Shown here: positions 15,301-29,000 of the stretch, in pieces
Layout: every line of letters starts with the position of its first letter
Numbering within the stretch: the stretch's first letter is position 1
From: Rostratula benghalensis
Lineage: Eukaryota > Chordata > Aves > Charadriiformes > Rostratulidae
DNA: 64,000 nt
Reading direction: 5' to 3'
Assembly (NCBI GenBank): GCA_013399305.1
Contig: VXAI01000306.1
Location: forward strand, 317,169 to 381,168
Made by a program: the position numbers and the translations under genes
Notes under the pieces: model-generated
The model's input: only the letters and a program-made list of their open reading frames with translations
Database searches by the model: none
Told to the model about the DNA's origin: nothing

Positions 15301-18300
15301 TAAAACCATCAGAAGGCACTGTGCAGACATTTACATCACGCACAAAGTGCCACTTTTCACACCCACCACAGTATGCACAGTATGGTAAATACTGTGCATT
15401 ACTCATGACTGCCTAATGCTGCACTACAAATAAAACCATATGCTAGAGCACAACCCACACACATATGCAGCGTGTAAAACACTTGACATTTTGTCTCATT
15501 ACTGTGAAAAATGCTACCGATCCAAGCCTTCTTTTTTGTTGATAACAGGAAATCTTCCTTGGATAACAAGGAGTAAAAAGAATTTGAGAAAGACCTTCAG
15601 AAAGCAGAATGAAGACTGGTAACAGTCAGAAACTTTTCTGAAGCCCACAGTTTACACAGATGAAGTGTTTCTGAAATCTATTAAGACAAAGTTGTATGAT
15701 CTTCCCATCTTACCTGCATGACAGCATTAAAAAAGCATGTATTTCCTAAGTTATTTATTCCTTTAACTGGAACTGATGCACCATTACCAGAACTTTTTCC
15801 TTTCAGTATTTCACTTGCTTCATTGTTTTCTTCACGGAGTCGTATGATTTTTGATGAACCTGTAATTAAGCTATAGATTAACAAAATTGCATTATATTAA
15901 GTTTAATCAATAGAGTCCTTCCATGGATTACATGTATCTTTTTTAACATCTGTGGAAAGATACCTTGGTGGTACTCTAGCTGCTTTACATATCTTAAAAA
16001 AAAAACAAAAAAAACCAGTCATCGGTTAGTTTATTAACAACAGTCAGTTAAGGTGTACTTTCATTAGACACGGGAGAAACACCACACAAAGGCTGCTTTT
16101 TGGTGCATTTGAAGACAGGTAACCAAAAGTTACCACCTGAATGCTGCAAGTCTTTATTAATTACTGCACCTTGTTTGAATTGCCTCAAACAAACAACAAT
16201 GAACATCCAACTCTAACAACAACCAAATCAGAGGTGTTACCAGTTTCCCCAAACACTACATTCACTCCTCCACCTGCCTCCCTTTGTCAGAGCCTGAGGA
16301 ATTGCTACCACAACCCAAATGCATACAATGCTGCTGTTTTCATTTTAAACAATGAAAATTTAATAAAACTGCAATGGAATATGCTACCGGTATTTGTCCT
16401 CTTATTTCCCCATTTCCCTTATTATTTAAATAGATGAAGGGCAGCAAACTTAGACTGTCATTAACTTGTAGCCTAGAGGTAATGAAAAGACTTGAGATAA
16501 CGATATTTAGCCTCAAATTCTACTAGCAACTTTCATATTGTCATGGTTGCAGGACTAAATATGAACATTACTGACATCTGCAGTGTCTTAAGTATTGATT
16601 AACAATGCATGTCAATGTAAACGAGTTATGGACTTAATAGATGCCAAGAACTGTGATGCTGCAATCTCTGTCTTGACATATGAATTCATATATTTGTTCT
16701 AATGAGTTTCACATTGAAGTCTCATTAAAGTGTTCTTGAGAAATAGCTAACAGACCTATTCACGTTAATGAAATGCTCATGCCAAAAGGGTTTTTTTTTA
16801 TATACACTCCTAGGTACTTTCTTGCTTAGAAGATGGAAAAAAATTAATTAAAAAATAAGTCATTAAAATATCTATTGCAACAAACTTCTGACGCAGTCTG
16901 TCTGCACCCTATAGTGCCATCCAGGCATAACTGTTTTTCTAAATTGAATCCAAGTTTGTGAAAACACAGTTAGAGGTGCTTTGCTGTTTAAAAACATTTG
17001 TAAATGTTCTTGGTAATTCTGCTTACACAGCTTTTACCACTCGTGTGGAAAATTAAGACAGTACAAGGGCAAAGTGAGACACCAAGTTCTCCTTGAAAAA
17101 GCAGACAAAGTGTTTCTGAAGGCAGCGAATGACAACCAGCTTGGGAGCCACTCGGACCCTAAACCAGCCCCTGTTTCACAGGCAGCAACACCGTTTAACT
17201 GGTGTATTTAGAGGGGGCACGCTACGGTGTCTTGAGACTCGCCCCTCCTCCCCCCTCCCCCAGCTCCAAAGGAATGGCAGCAGGAGAACGGGAGCTCCAA
17301 GTGTCTGCCACTCAAAGGCACTGCTCAGTCTCAGCGATTTAATAATACAAGTGGACACTTCTTCCCCTCAGAAAAGTGAGAGAGAAGTGCTGGGGAGAAG
17401 AGATGGTTAAAAAGAAAAAAAAAAAAAAAAAAAAAAGGCAAAATTGTGTAAATAATTTGTGTATTAGTATACCACAGTTGTTGCATTTATCCATCGGCAT
17501 TCAAAAACATCTGGGACAGCATCTTAAAGTAAACAATGTTCACAAGGCCATCTGGACAAAACTGCAGGCAAAAATTAAAGCATAAGCATATGGAAAAGCA
17601 GATTTTTCTCTTCCCTTTAGCAGTACAGGATGACAAATGTCAAACCTAGATCTGTCCACGCTTCACTGTGCTATGCTTTGCAGCACCACCTGGCTCTCCT
17701 TGCACAGCCACCAAATATGGACAGCACTGCCACAGCGGACCATATCTGCAGGGCAAACTCGATAAAAGCATTTCACTTCATGGTTAAATGGCAGCTTCAC
17801 ACAAGTAGAGAGGTTCCATTTGCTGAACCTTACACAGGAATTATTTAAGGGGGGAAAAACAAAGCCGAAGCATCCAGCTTTGGGGTAAGGGCTGGATGAA
17901 TATGCAATTATACAACATAATAAATGAGAACCAGGCATCCCATTGCCAGAAAGCTGGATAATTAGTATAGGGATAAGGAGCAGTAGTAGTAAACTAAGAA
18001 AAGGCCTGTATGTTGTTACATACAAATCTAGGAAACTCCTTTCATTCAGAAGGTTTTAATTACTGCCTCTTGATTTTTAATAGATTTTACAAACACAATC
18101 CACGTGCCATTTTACTAGTTCTTTGTATCTGTGAAAAAGTCTTGACAGAAAAGTGTTGCTTTGCCATTACAAACATTATCTGCTTGCCTCGTTTGTTCCT
18201 TGCAGATATTTTCAAGGACATACACAGAGCCAGAGGAGGGAGCAGAGTTTTTCATTTAACTCTGCTCAGTGTCCCCAGCTCAGTGATAAATGACAGACAG

Positions 18301-21300
18301 GCCTGAAGCTGAATGTTTAGTTGACATGTGAAGACTTGGTCAGTCTTAATAGAAGATGCTGGTAATGACTGTGATAGCTAATACTTCTACAGATTGGGGC
18401 TGGAGGGTTCTTCTGCAAGATTAACCCAAGGCTACAAGTCTGTTATTAATCAAAAGGGTAATATGTAATTTTTTAAAGTGAATTTCCACTGAACGGTTCC
18501 ATAGACTCTTGCCAACAGAGTCTTGCAAACCTGTAACGTTTTAACAGGAGAGCTTTTGGATATGAAAAGTGACTTCTAAGCCAATATAGACACAACGAGG
18601 AGCCCAGCAGAAGGATTCCATCAAAATGGCTGTCACCTGCTGCTGCCCACATGGGCCTTCAGCTCCTGGCCAAAAGGTGTTTTGAGAAAAGAAGGACTCC
18701 AAGCTTCCCAGCTGTGAACAGTAATACCTGTTACAAAGGACCTCATTGATGTTAACAAGAGCAAGGCAGGTGAAAAGCACAAAAATCATTAAATTCACAG
18801 ATTAATTTCTGCCCATAGTTCACTATTACATCTTTTAGATAATTGACAGTGTCCCTCAACCTCTCTGCCTTTCTCAGGCACTGTGGACATCAGCCCCAGG
18901 CACGTCTGTCCCTCCACAGCGGGGACAGGGCATCCGACTGCGACTGTTTCTGGGCTCACACGTTCAGGCTACGCCTCTCTGTCAAACCCCTCCTGCAGTT
19001 TTGTTGCAGAGGTGGCCTTCCTGATCCAGTCACATGGCAAAAAACTCTCATCCATGTTGTGTCTTGATCACCACAACTTCCTTTTCCCTCAACAAAGTGC
19101 ATCTGACTCCAGAGATGTCTGACCAGAGCACTCTGCCAAGACCCACGGCCCAGCTCTCCACCCAAGTCATCACACCCTGCTCACCACCTCTTCCCTGGCA
19201 TCAGCTCAGTGCCTGCCTCTGGTCCCACCATGACCTCCACCTCCAGTGCTCCCTCCTTTGGCACTCAGACAGCTGCACTTGTGCTTAGGCACTGCCTTTG
19301 GGCTCGGCAAAGCTTCTCAATTTCCCCCCGCTCTCCCCATGCTAGCAACCCCCTTCCCCATCATAGAATCAGAATGCTTCAGGTTGGAAGGGACCAAAGA
19401 TCATCCAGTTCCAACCCCCTGCAGGGGCCACCTCCCATAGACCAGGCTGCTCAAAGAAAAGATGACAGCAGTCAAGAGACTGCTCTGCTGCTACAGCTCC
19501 TGCTACAATGCACTCTTGTCTTGCAACTCTTTTCTTCAGCATTTTTTTTTCCCCCCCTTTTTTTCTTTTTCTTTTTTTAACCAACTTCTGCTCACCTGCT
19601 ACAATGCACTCTTGTCTTGCAACTCTTTTCTTCAGCCTTTTTTTTTTTTCCCCTTTTTCTTTTTCTTTTTTTAACCAACTTCTGCTCACCTGTGGTCTGG
19701 GCTTGTCAGCTCCCTGGAGAACATCGTTTTGTCCCACAGCTGCCCAGCACCAGTCTCATGGGTACGTGACTGAGATTCCCAAGCCCGATGTTACCGCAGC
19801 GACAGTGACTCAGTCCCTGAATCAGAGCAAGTCACCAGCCCAGGTGCACAAATGCACACACACGGCGCTGACACAGCCACTTGCAAAAAAAAGACGTTGG
19901 GAGAACTTAAAGCCAGGGTCTCTATCAATTTGTTTTGCCAGGATTTCAAAGGTTTGCAGGGCTCCCGGGCTCCTGTACCGCCCTTGCTGAAACCGAGCTG
20001 TGCCTGGGGGTGCAGATGGTACGAAAGCGAAAAGATAAATGACATCCAATTTTTCTTTCAGCCGGGGGAGTAAGCATTTTTTTGCTCATCTTTTCAATGC
20101 AACTTTTTTTTTTTTTTTTTTAATTAAAAATGATGATGGTTCCAGGAATATGCACTTTTTATTCCAAGGTCAAGCCTTTTCTGTTGAATACAGCTCTGGT
20201 ACTTCAGTTGAAGGTCTTCACAGTAAAAGCAAGGTTAATAGACTGTCTTTCTTTTACCAATTTCTCATCACGTTGTATTATGAAATGCTACTAAATTGTC
20301 TGGGGCTCCTTTTTTATTTAAAAAATTTAGATATTTTTTTTTGACACTGTGCAACAATGAGAATCTAACCCTTAGAAAAACAACGTGGTTCTCTTCTGAA
20401 ATGGTCACTAGGCTTTAGGTTTTAAAAGCCCAGTTTCTCCTGCAGTGTGACAAACCTACCAGATTAAAGACTGCAATTTTATTTCTCTGATTCTGCCAGA
20501 ATGTTATAAACTACAAAACGTCTGCACAGAGTGAAAGAGCAAGTTATTCAAGCACCCGCTATGCTCAGATGGCTTGTGCTACACCTCACAAGTATGTGGA
20601 GAGGAAAGGGAAGAATACATGGATAAAAACCACAGAACATCAAAACAACTTTTTGCCAATGATTCAGTTTTAACAGTAGCCTCTAACAAGTAAGGCAGCT
20701 CGAAAGAAAAACTTATGACTGACAAAAAGAAATGTCTTTTTGCTAAAGTGTATCTCAGATTGGGAGAATCAGCATATTCTGCTTTATTTTCCTAGTTAAT
20801 TTTCTTTTTAATATGACAGAATGGATTTATGTGACTTTAAGGGCCAAATTACACACGGTAAAAATCAATTATGAAAGAACACAATCATTTTTTTCAGTGT
20901 GATCCTTTGTCAACTAATATCCACAGACAAATGCAAATCTGAAAAGTTATTCATCATACTATTTGTTTTTCCATACAAGTCAACACCTATAACTTGCACT
21001 GTAAAATTATGTATTTATTAATTTTTCCTTTGTATCCCTTACATCCACTGAAACAGAAATCCAGTTTCTAACTTTCACCTATTGGCAAATCTGGGCAGTT
21101 GAACTTACTAGCAAAATCCCATTCCCCTGCTTGACCTTCCCAACAATAAATTTAACTACAAAATTTGAGAATAAATGTTCTTCCTTCCCATTCTATTGCC
21201 ACGCAAACACATTCAATTAATTGCTCTCTAAAAAAATCGAGTGTGCATTCTCATATCTCCACCGACTCCTAATTTGGCTTTGGAAAAGGAACACACGCAT

Positions 21301-22980
21301 AATATTCGCTTTTAAGACTGCAAAACAATTTGTTTTCTCCAGCAAATGAGCAGAGGAGCAGACTGCCATGTCTCAGCATGGTTTCTGTGTACTACATGTG
21401 CATTATGCCCATGTGAAGCTCACAAGTGTGCCACACGGACAATGCTGCACCTGCCTTTCTGTGAAAATCATCACGGCCCGCTAACCTTCTCCACAAAACA
21501 AATTTCTGGGTGGTACACCCTAGAAAGCAATCTTGCTTTATTCTTCTATCTTGTGTCCAACATGACCTCTTAACCAAACAGACTCCACTAAAAAAAAAAA
21601 AAAAAGGGGGGGGAGGGGGTGGAAAGAGCAGGCATTGCTGGGTACAACAAACCATAGGATCAGATGCGAAAAATCACACAGCTGCAAGCATTCTTTTGGG
21701 AACCCAGCACTGGGATTTATCTCAATCGCTTAATGTAATTACAAAAGTCAGTCATGTAGTAGTAATGTAATTTGCACATTTTTACAGCTGAAGTGAAGCT
21801 GAATCTTTATGAGAGGCTGAGTGAAAAGCAGGGATCCTGCTGCCACACTATTCCACCACATTAGTACCAAATGACAAGCATTTTGCTTTTGTTTATTTTC
21901 CAAGATGCATTCATTAGGAAATCTATATAACCCTCCCTTACATGTTTAAGCTGATTATTTTATCTTTAAATGACTCCTGCAGTTTTGAGAAGAAAAAAAA
22001 AAAAAGAAAAAATAGCCTAGCAGCCTTCATCTGTTACTTGTGTCCATGTTCATACTGTATTTATGCAGAAATTTCTACAAAATATTATCTGACTTTTAAC
22101 GATGCACCACACCAACCAGTTGTTAAAACAGGAAGAAATCCAGACCTAAGATGAATTGTTGTTACAGTGCCATATTCTGATATGAAAATGAAGTGTCTTC
22201 ACTTTGGCTACTTCTTAGGAAGAAGCACAAGATTGATTTTTAAGTGGGAAATATGAATTATTAACTGTCAGTTTTACCCTACTTGTTTCTCACACAAGTG
22301 TTTTTTTCATTTATTTAAAATTAGAGTAGTTAATTTTCATAGTGGCTGANTATAAGCCAGCTAACAATTTAAAGGATGACAGCTACACTGAAAATATCAC
22401 TGTAATGAAATAAAATGCTACATTTTAAAAAATGAGAGGTAAGTTGTCAGTAGTAAATTGCCACTGTTATTTTTTTGTGTCCTTTCTGTTCTGGACAACA
22501 GCATGAATTTCATTTTTATTTCAGATTTTATTTTTAAAAAATCTTTATACCAAATCTTGTAAAATATTGAAAAAATCTTACTTCTTTTAAAAAAAAATTT
22601 AAAAATCTTACTTAAGCTACATTTCTTTAGGGGAAGTACCAAGTGTGTCAGCCCAAGTATTTGACATAGAACACCGAAGGCATCACTGTTACATTTATCA
22701 AAGTGAAACAGGAATGTCCCCCTGCCTGGGGATTCCCTCTCACACATAACATTTATTTATCCATACCTGCCTGTTTCTCAGCCTCTGCCAGCCTGATGCA
22801 ACACAGCACACCAGGCAAACGGCTTTCTCCTCTTTGCCCTGCCACTTAAGAAATCCCAACAAATCTCCTTTGGGCCAACACCCCCAAAGCTCTCAAGAAC
22901 CAGTTCCAATATGCTCAGCACGGACTCACTCTCCCTCATGACGAGGGTTCCTGATTTCCAGCTTTGAAAACACTACTGGA

Positions 22981-23031
<51 letters not shown>

Positions 23032-26000
23032 AGGCTTTTTCTGTGAAAAAGGGCTTGCACCTGAGCCTTAGTCCCTTCCCGGCGGGGAGCAGGAGATGTG
23101 ACTGCCCTGCAAGAGCAACCTCCGTGCTCCAAGACCTCTTGCTGTCGAGGTGGCCAATCTGCAAGGCATGTGTGTGACCTCCTTAGCCTTGGAGGATGCT
23201 GGCATGACTATTTGTGTGCTTGAAACCAGCCGTGTGAATTTGAAGGATGGGGTGTAAGCGTGCAGACCGGTAACACACGCTCCGAGACACTGGGAAAGCA
23301 GACTCCGCAGTTCACCACCGATTTCAAACCCTCACCACCCTTCAAACCCTCACACTGGCCACAACACACCCTCCCCTGATGTCACCAGTGGTACCCAACC
23401 CTGCCTTTCCCAGCACTGTCCTGAACCTCCCTTCCCAAGGCACCAGAGCAAGCAGGGCCAGCTCAATGCACCGCGCCACCACAAAACATGGGGCCCCAAA
23501 CTGGAGCTGGATGGCAGCGAGTTTTTCATTTCACTGCCTGATTTCAGAATCTGAAAGGAAAATTGATTTAAATAAGACGGGGTGGGGGGAGGAGGGCAGG
23601 AAAAAACACTTATGCCCTCAACAAAACCAATACTTTTTTGTTTCCAGTTACATCAGGCATATACTTCAACAAAATGTACATGTGTTCTCAAAATAGAGTA
23701 TCAAAATGCAACACAAATATAGTCCACCTTGTGCTGCTATAAATCTCTGATTTCTAAAAAAAACTCCTGGGCCAAATTTAAGCTTTCTTTTCCTGAGTTA
23801 GTTTGGAATTTTAGTTGCTTAACTGAAGGCATTTCACAAAAAACTTCTAAGCACCACACACTGGAAACTTCAAGTATTTTGAAGATTTATAAATGAAGAA
23901 TCTAAGCCACAAAGCACACAGTCGTGTTACAATGAAAGTCTTACCCAGCAGTAAAAAAATAGAATGAAATCACTTCCATTAAATTTACTGAAATAAATTT
24001 ACTGAAATTTACTGAAACAAAACACTACAGCGTTTTCATCCACAAGCAAGCTGCAGCACCTGTCTATTATACATATACTTGAAACTGAAGCTGTGAACAA
24101 AAGTGAAATCACATATTGTATTTTCATTGCTCAAAGTGAAAAGATGCCAAAAATATCATTTTATCAATTTATTACAATTGATTAATTTAGCACTTAACTT
24201 GTGACTAGATCAAAATATAAAATATGTATTTCTGGGTGGCCCTTCATTTTTTTACCCCTTAAAAAACACATAACCTCTTAAAACCAGTATGTTTTAAGAA
24301 CCTCTTAAAAACATAAAACATCTCTTAAAACCAGTAGGTTAATTTACACACATGCAGCTAGAGGAATATCCAGTCTAATTCAGCAAGGCAATTCTTTTCC
24401 ATTCTTACTTCTAACCAGTTTATTATGTCTGCCAAAAACTGCAGCCAGTTGTTTCAAAAGTTTACTTGAGCTGTTTTTTTTTGGTGAGCAAAATCTGGAA
24501 TCCAAAGCGGTCTCCAAGGCACAAGCCAGAAATGCTGCTAAGTGTGTTACAGCAGGGATGAGGAACATCAATGTTATCAAGAGAAGACAGTTGAGGGCAA
24601 CAGGTACAAAGTTCTATCTCCTTTTAAATGTATTGACAAGATATAGTAGGTTCTTAATGTAAGAAAATAATTTAATACTATTTTCTATTATTAGAAATGA
24701 GCATTCTATCCATTAAAACCCAATAACAACAATGAGCGTAAAGCGTTACATCCAACAAGAGTACTAGAAAATCCACTTAAACAAATTTAATTAACTGTGG
24801 AAAATAAATTTAAATCAGAAAGAAATTAAGATGTGACACATCTGCACCAGGAAAATTAAATTAATTGATGCTTCTATATAGTTATTGTGCATTAATTTAT
24901 ATGGCATCTTACTTAAGGTAACAGCTTCTCTACAATAAACTTTATTCATTAGAGAAAAAAATTTGGAAAAACTGTCCTACAGTGCCCAAGGTATTTTTAA
25001 AATGTAATCATGCTGTAGAAAACAAAACAAAACAACAAACCCAGAAATTATGTTTTGAGAGGAATTAACTGCCCAAGTAATTGTGCAATTGCAAACTGTA
25101 TTATACTTGCATCACACATAATTTTTCAATTGTATGTGTAACAAGAATCAAAATCTGAAATGCTCCTCTTTAGAGACAGTACATTACAGATGTCTCCAGA
25201 TAAAACTGTTGTAAACTTACTTGGTTCAGCCCTGGAACCATGTTTCTGAAGAAAGTCAACAATCTGAGCCAAAACCTTTTTGTTGCAATGTGTTGACAGC
25301 TCTTCATCACATTCATAACACCTACACAAAAGCAGAAACAAACTGCAATTCAGGGTATCTGGATGCACCTCCCAGGTCTAATAAACATTTCCAACAATCT
25401 TACACAAATTACTTAAGCTCTAGGTTACAATTTTTCATACTAGAATAAAACTGAATTCTCTCATCCCATACATGCACTTCTATAGATCAGCTCCAATTCA
25501 CTCTGATACTTAGAAGATTTAAATTATCTCAGTTTATAGTCCTGCAAACATATCAAAACAAGCAGGAAGGACAAACTCCTCTAACCAGCCAACTCTCTAC
25601 AGAACACAACGGGCTCAAACTTCTATCTTAGTATTGATTTGTGACCCCTCTGAGAGTCCTGAGAACAAACTAAATTTTTCTCCAAAGCCTGCCTTTCCTC
25701 TACCTAAAGTATTCACTTTACCTGAGAGAATCGCTCTTTATCTTAGAAGAGACTGCTTTAAGTTATGAGTAGTCCTTATACACAAGCACACACAACCACC
25801 TGCAGACTTGTTCTTACCATATGATCCACGTGCTGAGGCTGATAACGATGCAATGAGGTTCTGTGCGTGCTGTTTGGAAGTGTTTCAGAGAATGCTGGCC
25901 TTCTGAATTCTTACTACATCCCTAAAAATGGAAATATCAACACAGTAAAGGGTGAAAAAGGAAGTAGGAAAAAAACTGTATTATTAGTAAATAAACTGCA

Positions 26001-29000
26001 AAAACCTTACCTTTCTAAATTCGACAGAAAGCTATAGGGCCCCAAATACTCATTTAGCATTTTCACAGATTGGGAAGGTTAAACGTTCTTTATAATCCAG
26101 TATTAGAAATATATCAATTAACCTTTGAGGTTTTTTTAAATGAACACATTTTCTTTTTAATAGTAAAGCAAAAACTACTACACAGAACCAAAATCTCTCC
26201 TTTTCCACTTGGAAAAATCAGTTAAAAGTGTAGATAATTACCAGGTTTGTTTTACCTTTATAGAAATAATTCCTAGCTTTTGACTAAGTGTCAATAGACA
26301 GCAAATTATGCCAGTCACAAAAGTAAGAATTATCGTTAAAAAATGCTAATTAAATGACTGTGTGCCATATTTCGTCCACAGAATATAAAAGAAAGGATAG
26401 TATAAGTAAACCTCACTGTTTAAGAACACCAAATGCATTCCAGAAAGCAAAAAAGTACACAAACTGGTTTTGTACAGAAAAGCTACATAGAACACAACTT
26501 TGAGAGAAAGCATTTCTTATTTTTCAAGTGTCTACAAATTGGAACTTGAAAAATTCAGGACTGGTCTCCAAATGAGGCTTGAGTTTTGGAGGCTATTAAC
26601 TACATAAACATGAAAAAAGCACAGAGACTTAACTCCCTTTAAAAGCCCTCCTTAACTACAGGGCTTAACTTTCAGAGCCAAGCTATATGAGTCCTATTCA
26701 GATCTAGTTATCTTCTGAAGCCTGCCAATAGCATGTTTCTTTGCAAAATTAAATCTGTTCAGATAATATTGGTAGGAGCTGGCTTCGGTCCTTACTACAG
26801 CAACACCTACTGAAACTCTAAGAAATCTGTGAAATGCTTCGTTTAGGCAACTATTAGCTGAACCAAGCATGACACAGCCTATAAACTGAATTCTTCTGTA
26901 TCAGGCTTTACTTCACCCACAGGACAGAAACCTGCACAAGCCCTTGGTGTCAGGACCTGCCATTTAAAACTCCAAGGCCACGATTTGACATTATAACTGA
27001 TCCAGCCTAATGGCTAGCTGCCACAAAAAGCAGCATTCTCACTCCCAGCACCATCCTTTCTCCCTGGTTTCAACCAGATCTAGCAATTGAGTGCCCACAA
27101 TGCAGGTTGATTCAGTAATATACATATCCATTTCTTTCATTCATTCATATTTGCAGGATCTTACGCCAGCTGAATGGATGCATTTTGCAACCACACAGTT
27201 CCTGGGGCAATTTTCCATAAGTGGCAAGAGCATGCAGATGAAGAACAGAGGAAAGGCAGGGCACTTACTACTTGTGATGCCAAACCACGCTGTAACACAT
27301 AAAAACTAACCCAAAACACTGCCAAAACCCAGACAAGAACGTAAGACCACATTCCACTCCACTGAAGAAGCTGGAGCACGGACTTGCACAACTAAACACG
27401 CAATCACATTGTTTCACCAAAGGCAACGAGATGTCAAACAGACAAGGATCCACACCAAGTGGAAAACCAGGGCCCAGTCACCTCTGTACATGTACAACTG
27501 TATGCTTACCTGAGAGCCACATTTGAGACACAGCCAGATGTCTGAAGGTGCCACAGGCTCACCATCACTCATCCGCCTCTCCTTCAGACATTCTGCGCAT
27601 ATTGACCAGACGCTCTGAGCCACCGCTCTCTTCACATGGTGCACATCCACTGCCTGGCTCACGTGCTGGCAGGTTAAGCCTAGAGAAAAGGACACAAACT
27701 CACTGTCACCCATTAAAAATAATAGCTGGGAAAGGGAGCACGTGTGCACAAAAAGAGCAGAGTCTTCAATGAATTCAGCATTAGGGGAAAAAAAATAGCA
27801 AAGAACTAAAAGAGGAAAAATCAGCCAGCTGCTCCCCATACAATGAACTTTATGAAGGATCTATTTCTTTAATGAGAATAATTTTCAATAAATGCTACCT
27901 CTTAAAAACAAGTAAACTACGTTGTATAAAAGTACAAGGATTGCTTTTGTACAAAATTTATTTCCCTTGGTTTTGCTTTGTTTTCTTGTCAACAGTAAAA
28001 TACTACATAAATCTGGTTTTGCCTACAAAAACCAGGTAGCGACCTCCTTTTCAGTCCATAAAGATTTTCAAATACCCATGCATCCTGACTACAAATGCCC
28101 ATTCTGAACACGAATATCAATCACCATTGTTCTCTGTCGTATTTTTTTGCACAAATTACACTATAATATCACATAACAATCTAGGTTTGAAGGAACCTCT
28201 GAAGGCCATCTTGTCCAAACCCTCATCCAAGGCAGGGCCAAATACAAATTTAGATCTGCTTGCTGATGGCTTTGTTTGTCTGAGCGTTGAACATCTTCAA
28301 GGACAGAGGTTTCACCAGCTCACTAGAAAATCAATTTTCTGTCTGACCACCTCAAAGTGAAAATAAAATAACCTTCCTCACACCTAGGCAAATTTGTCTT
28401 GCCCTAATTTTTGGCCATTGCCTTTAGTCTTTTCATCATGGACCTCCTAGAAAAGTCTGGCTCTGCACTCTCTATAACCACTGATCAGGGAGCCAAAGGA
28501 AGAAACTACACTTTCACTCCTCTGGCTAAACAAATTCATTCCCTTCAGCCCCTCTTCAGGCACCATGTTCTCAATCTCCTTAAGAAGGTGGAGGGGGTGA
28601 TCCACTGCTGGGCTCAGTTCAACAAGTCAATGTCCTTCTTGTAACAGGGAGCCCACAACTGGAGACAGTACTCCAGGTGAAGTCTCACAAGTTCTGAAAA
28701 GATGGAAAGAGTCACGTACCTTGCCCTGTGCTTTAGCTGATTCCCACCCTGTAATTGCACACAGTTATTTTGGTCCAGGTGCCAAACTCCCTGCTTGCCT
28801 TTGTTGAACTCCATGCAGTTTCTGCCACCCCGTTTCACCAGTCTGCCTCGGTGACTCTGAACAGCAGACATACCCTCTAGCCCATCAACTGCTCTCCTCA
28901 GTTTGCTGTCATGAAGGTGACAGAACGTAGCCTTACAATGACATTACCTTGCGCTCTCGGCACCTTCAGATGCATCCCATCTGACCCCACAGACGGGTGC

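Larger units (their letters stand above)
11868..15713 (-). other. USP45 introns around coding exon 6
   Basis: Two introns (11868-14308 and 14405-15713) apart from the exon at 14309-14404. They hold a CR1 fragment at 12029-12475, short A/CAA/GTTT simple repeats and a small hairpin at 15373-15399. No other gene is seen. Confidence 0.65.
15860..25220 (-). other. USP45 9.4-kb intron
   Basis: No coding exon is recognised. Contents are a poly(A)-type tract near 17409-17437, a CR1 3' end at 19362-19460, a 96-bp tandem duplication at 19501-19692, an A-then-G run at 21590-21620, the ambiguous base at 22350, a (CA)n at 22983-23026 and AT-rich DNA. Confidence 0.7.

Noticed and set aside
15860..15871. 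Alternative acceptor CTATAG for USP45 coding exon 5
   Set aside because: With the phase left by the previous exon it would give a stop codon immediately; the CAG acceptor at 15860-15862 keeps the frame.
17409..17437. Poly(A) tract considered as the tail of a processed pseudogene
   Set aside because: No retrocopied coding sequence or target-site duplication is seen upstream.
19508..19990. 160-codon plus-strand frame
   Set aside because: Opened by the duplicated pyrimidine tracts (Phe/Ser runs); no domain.
22983..23026. Regular repeats considered as a CRISPR array
   Set aside because: A dinucleotide microsatellite without spacers, in a vertebrate genome.
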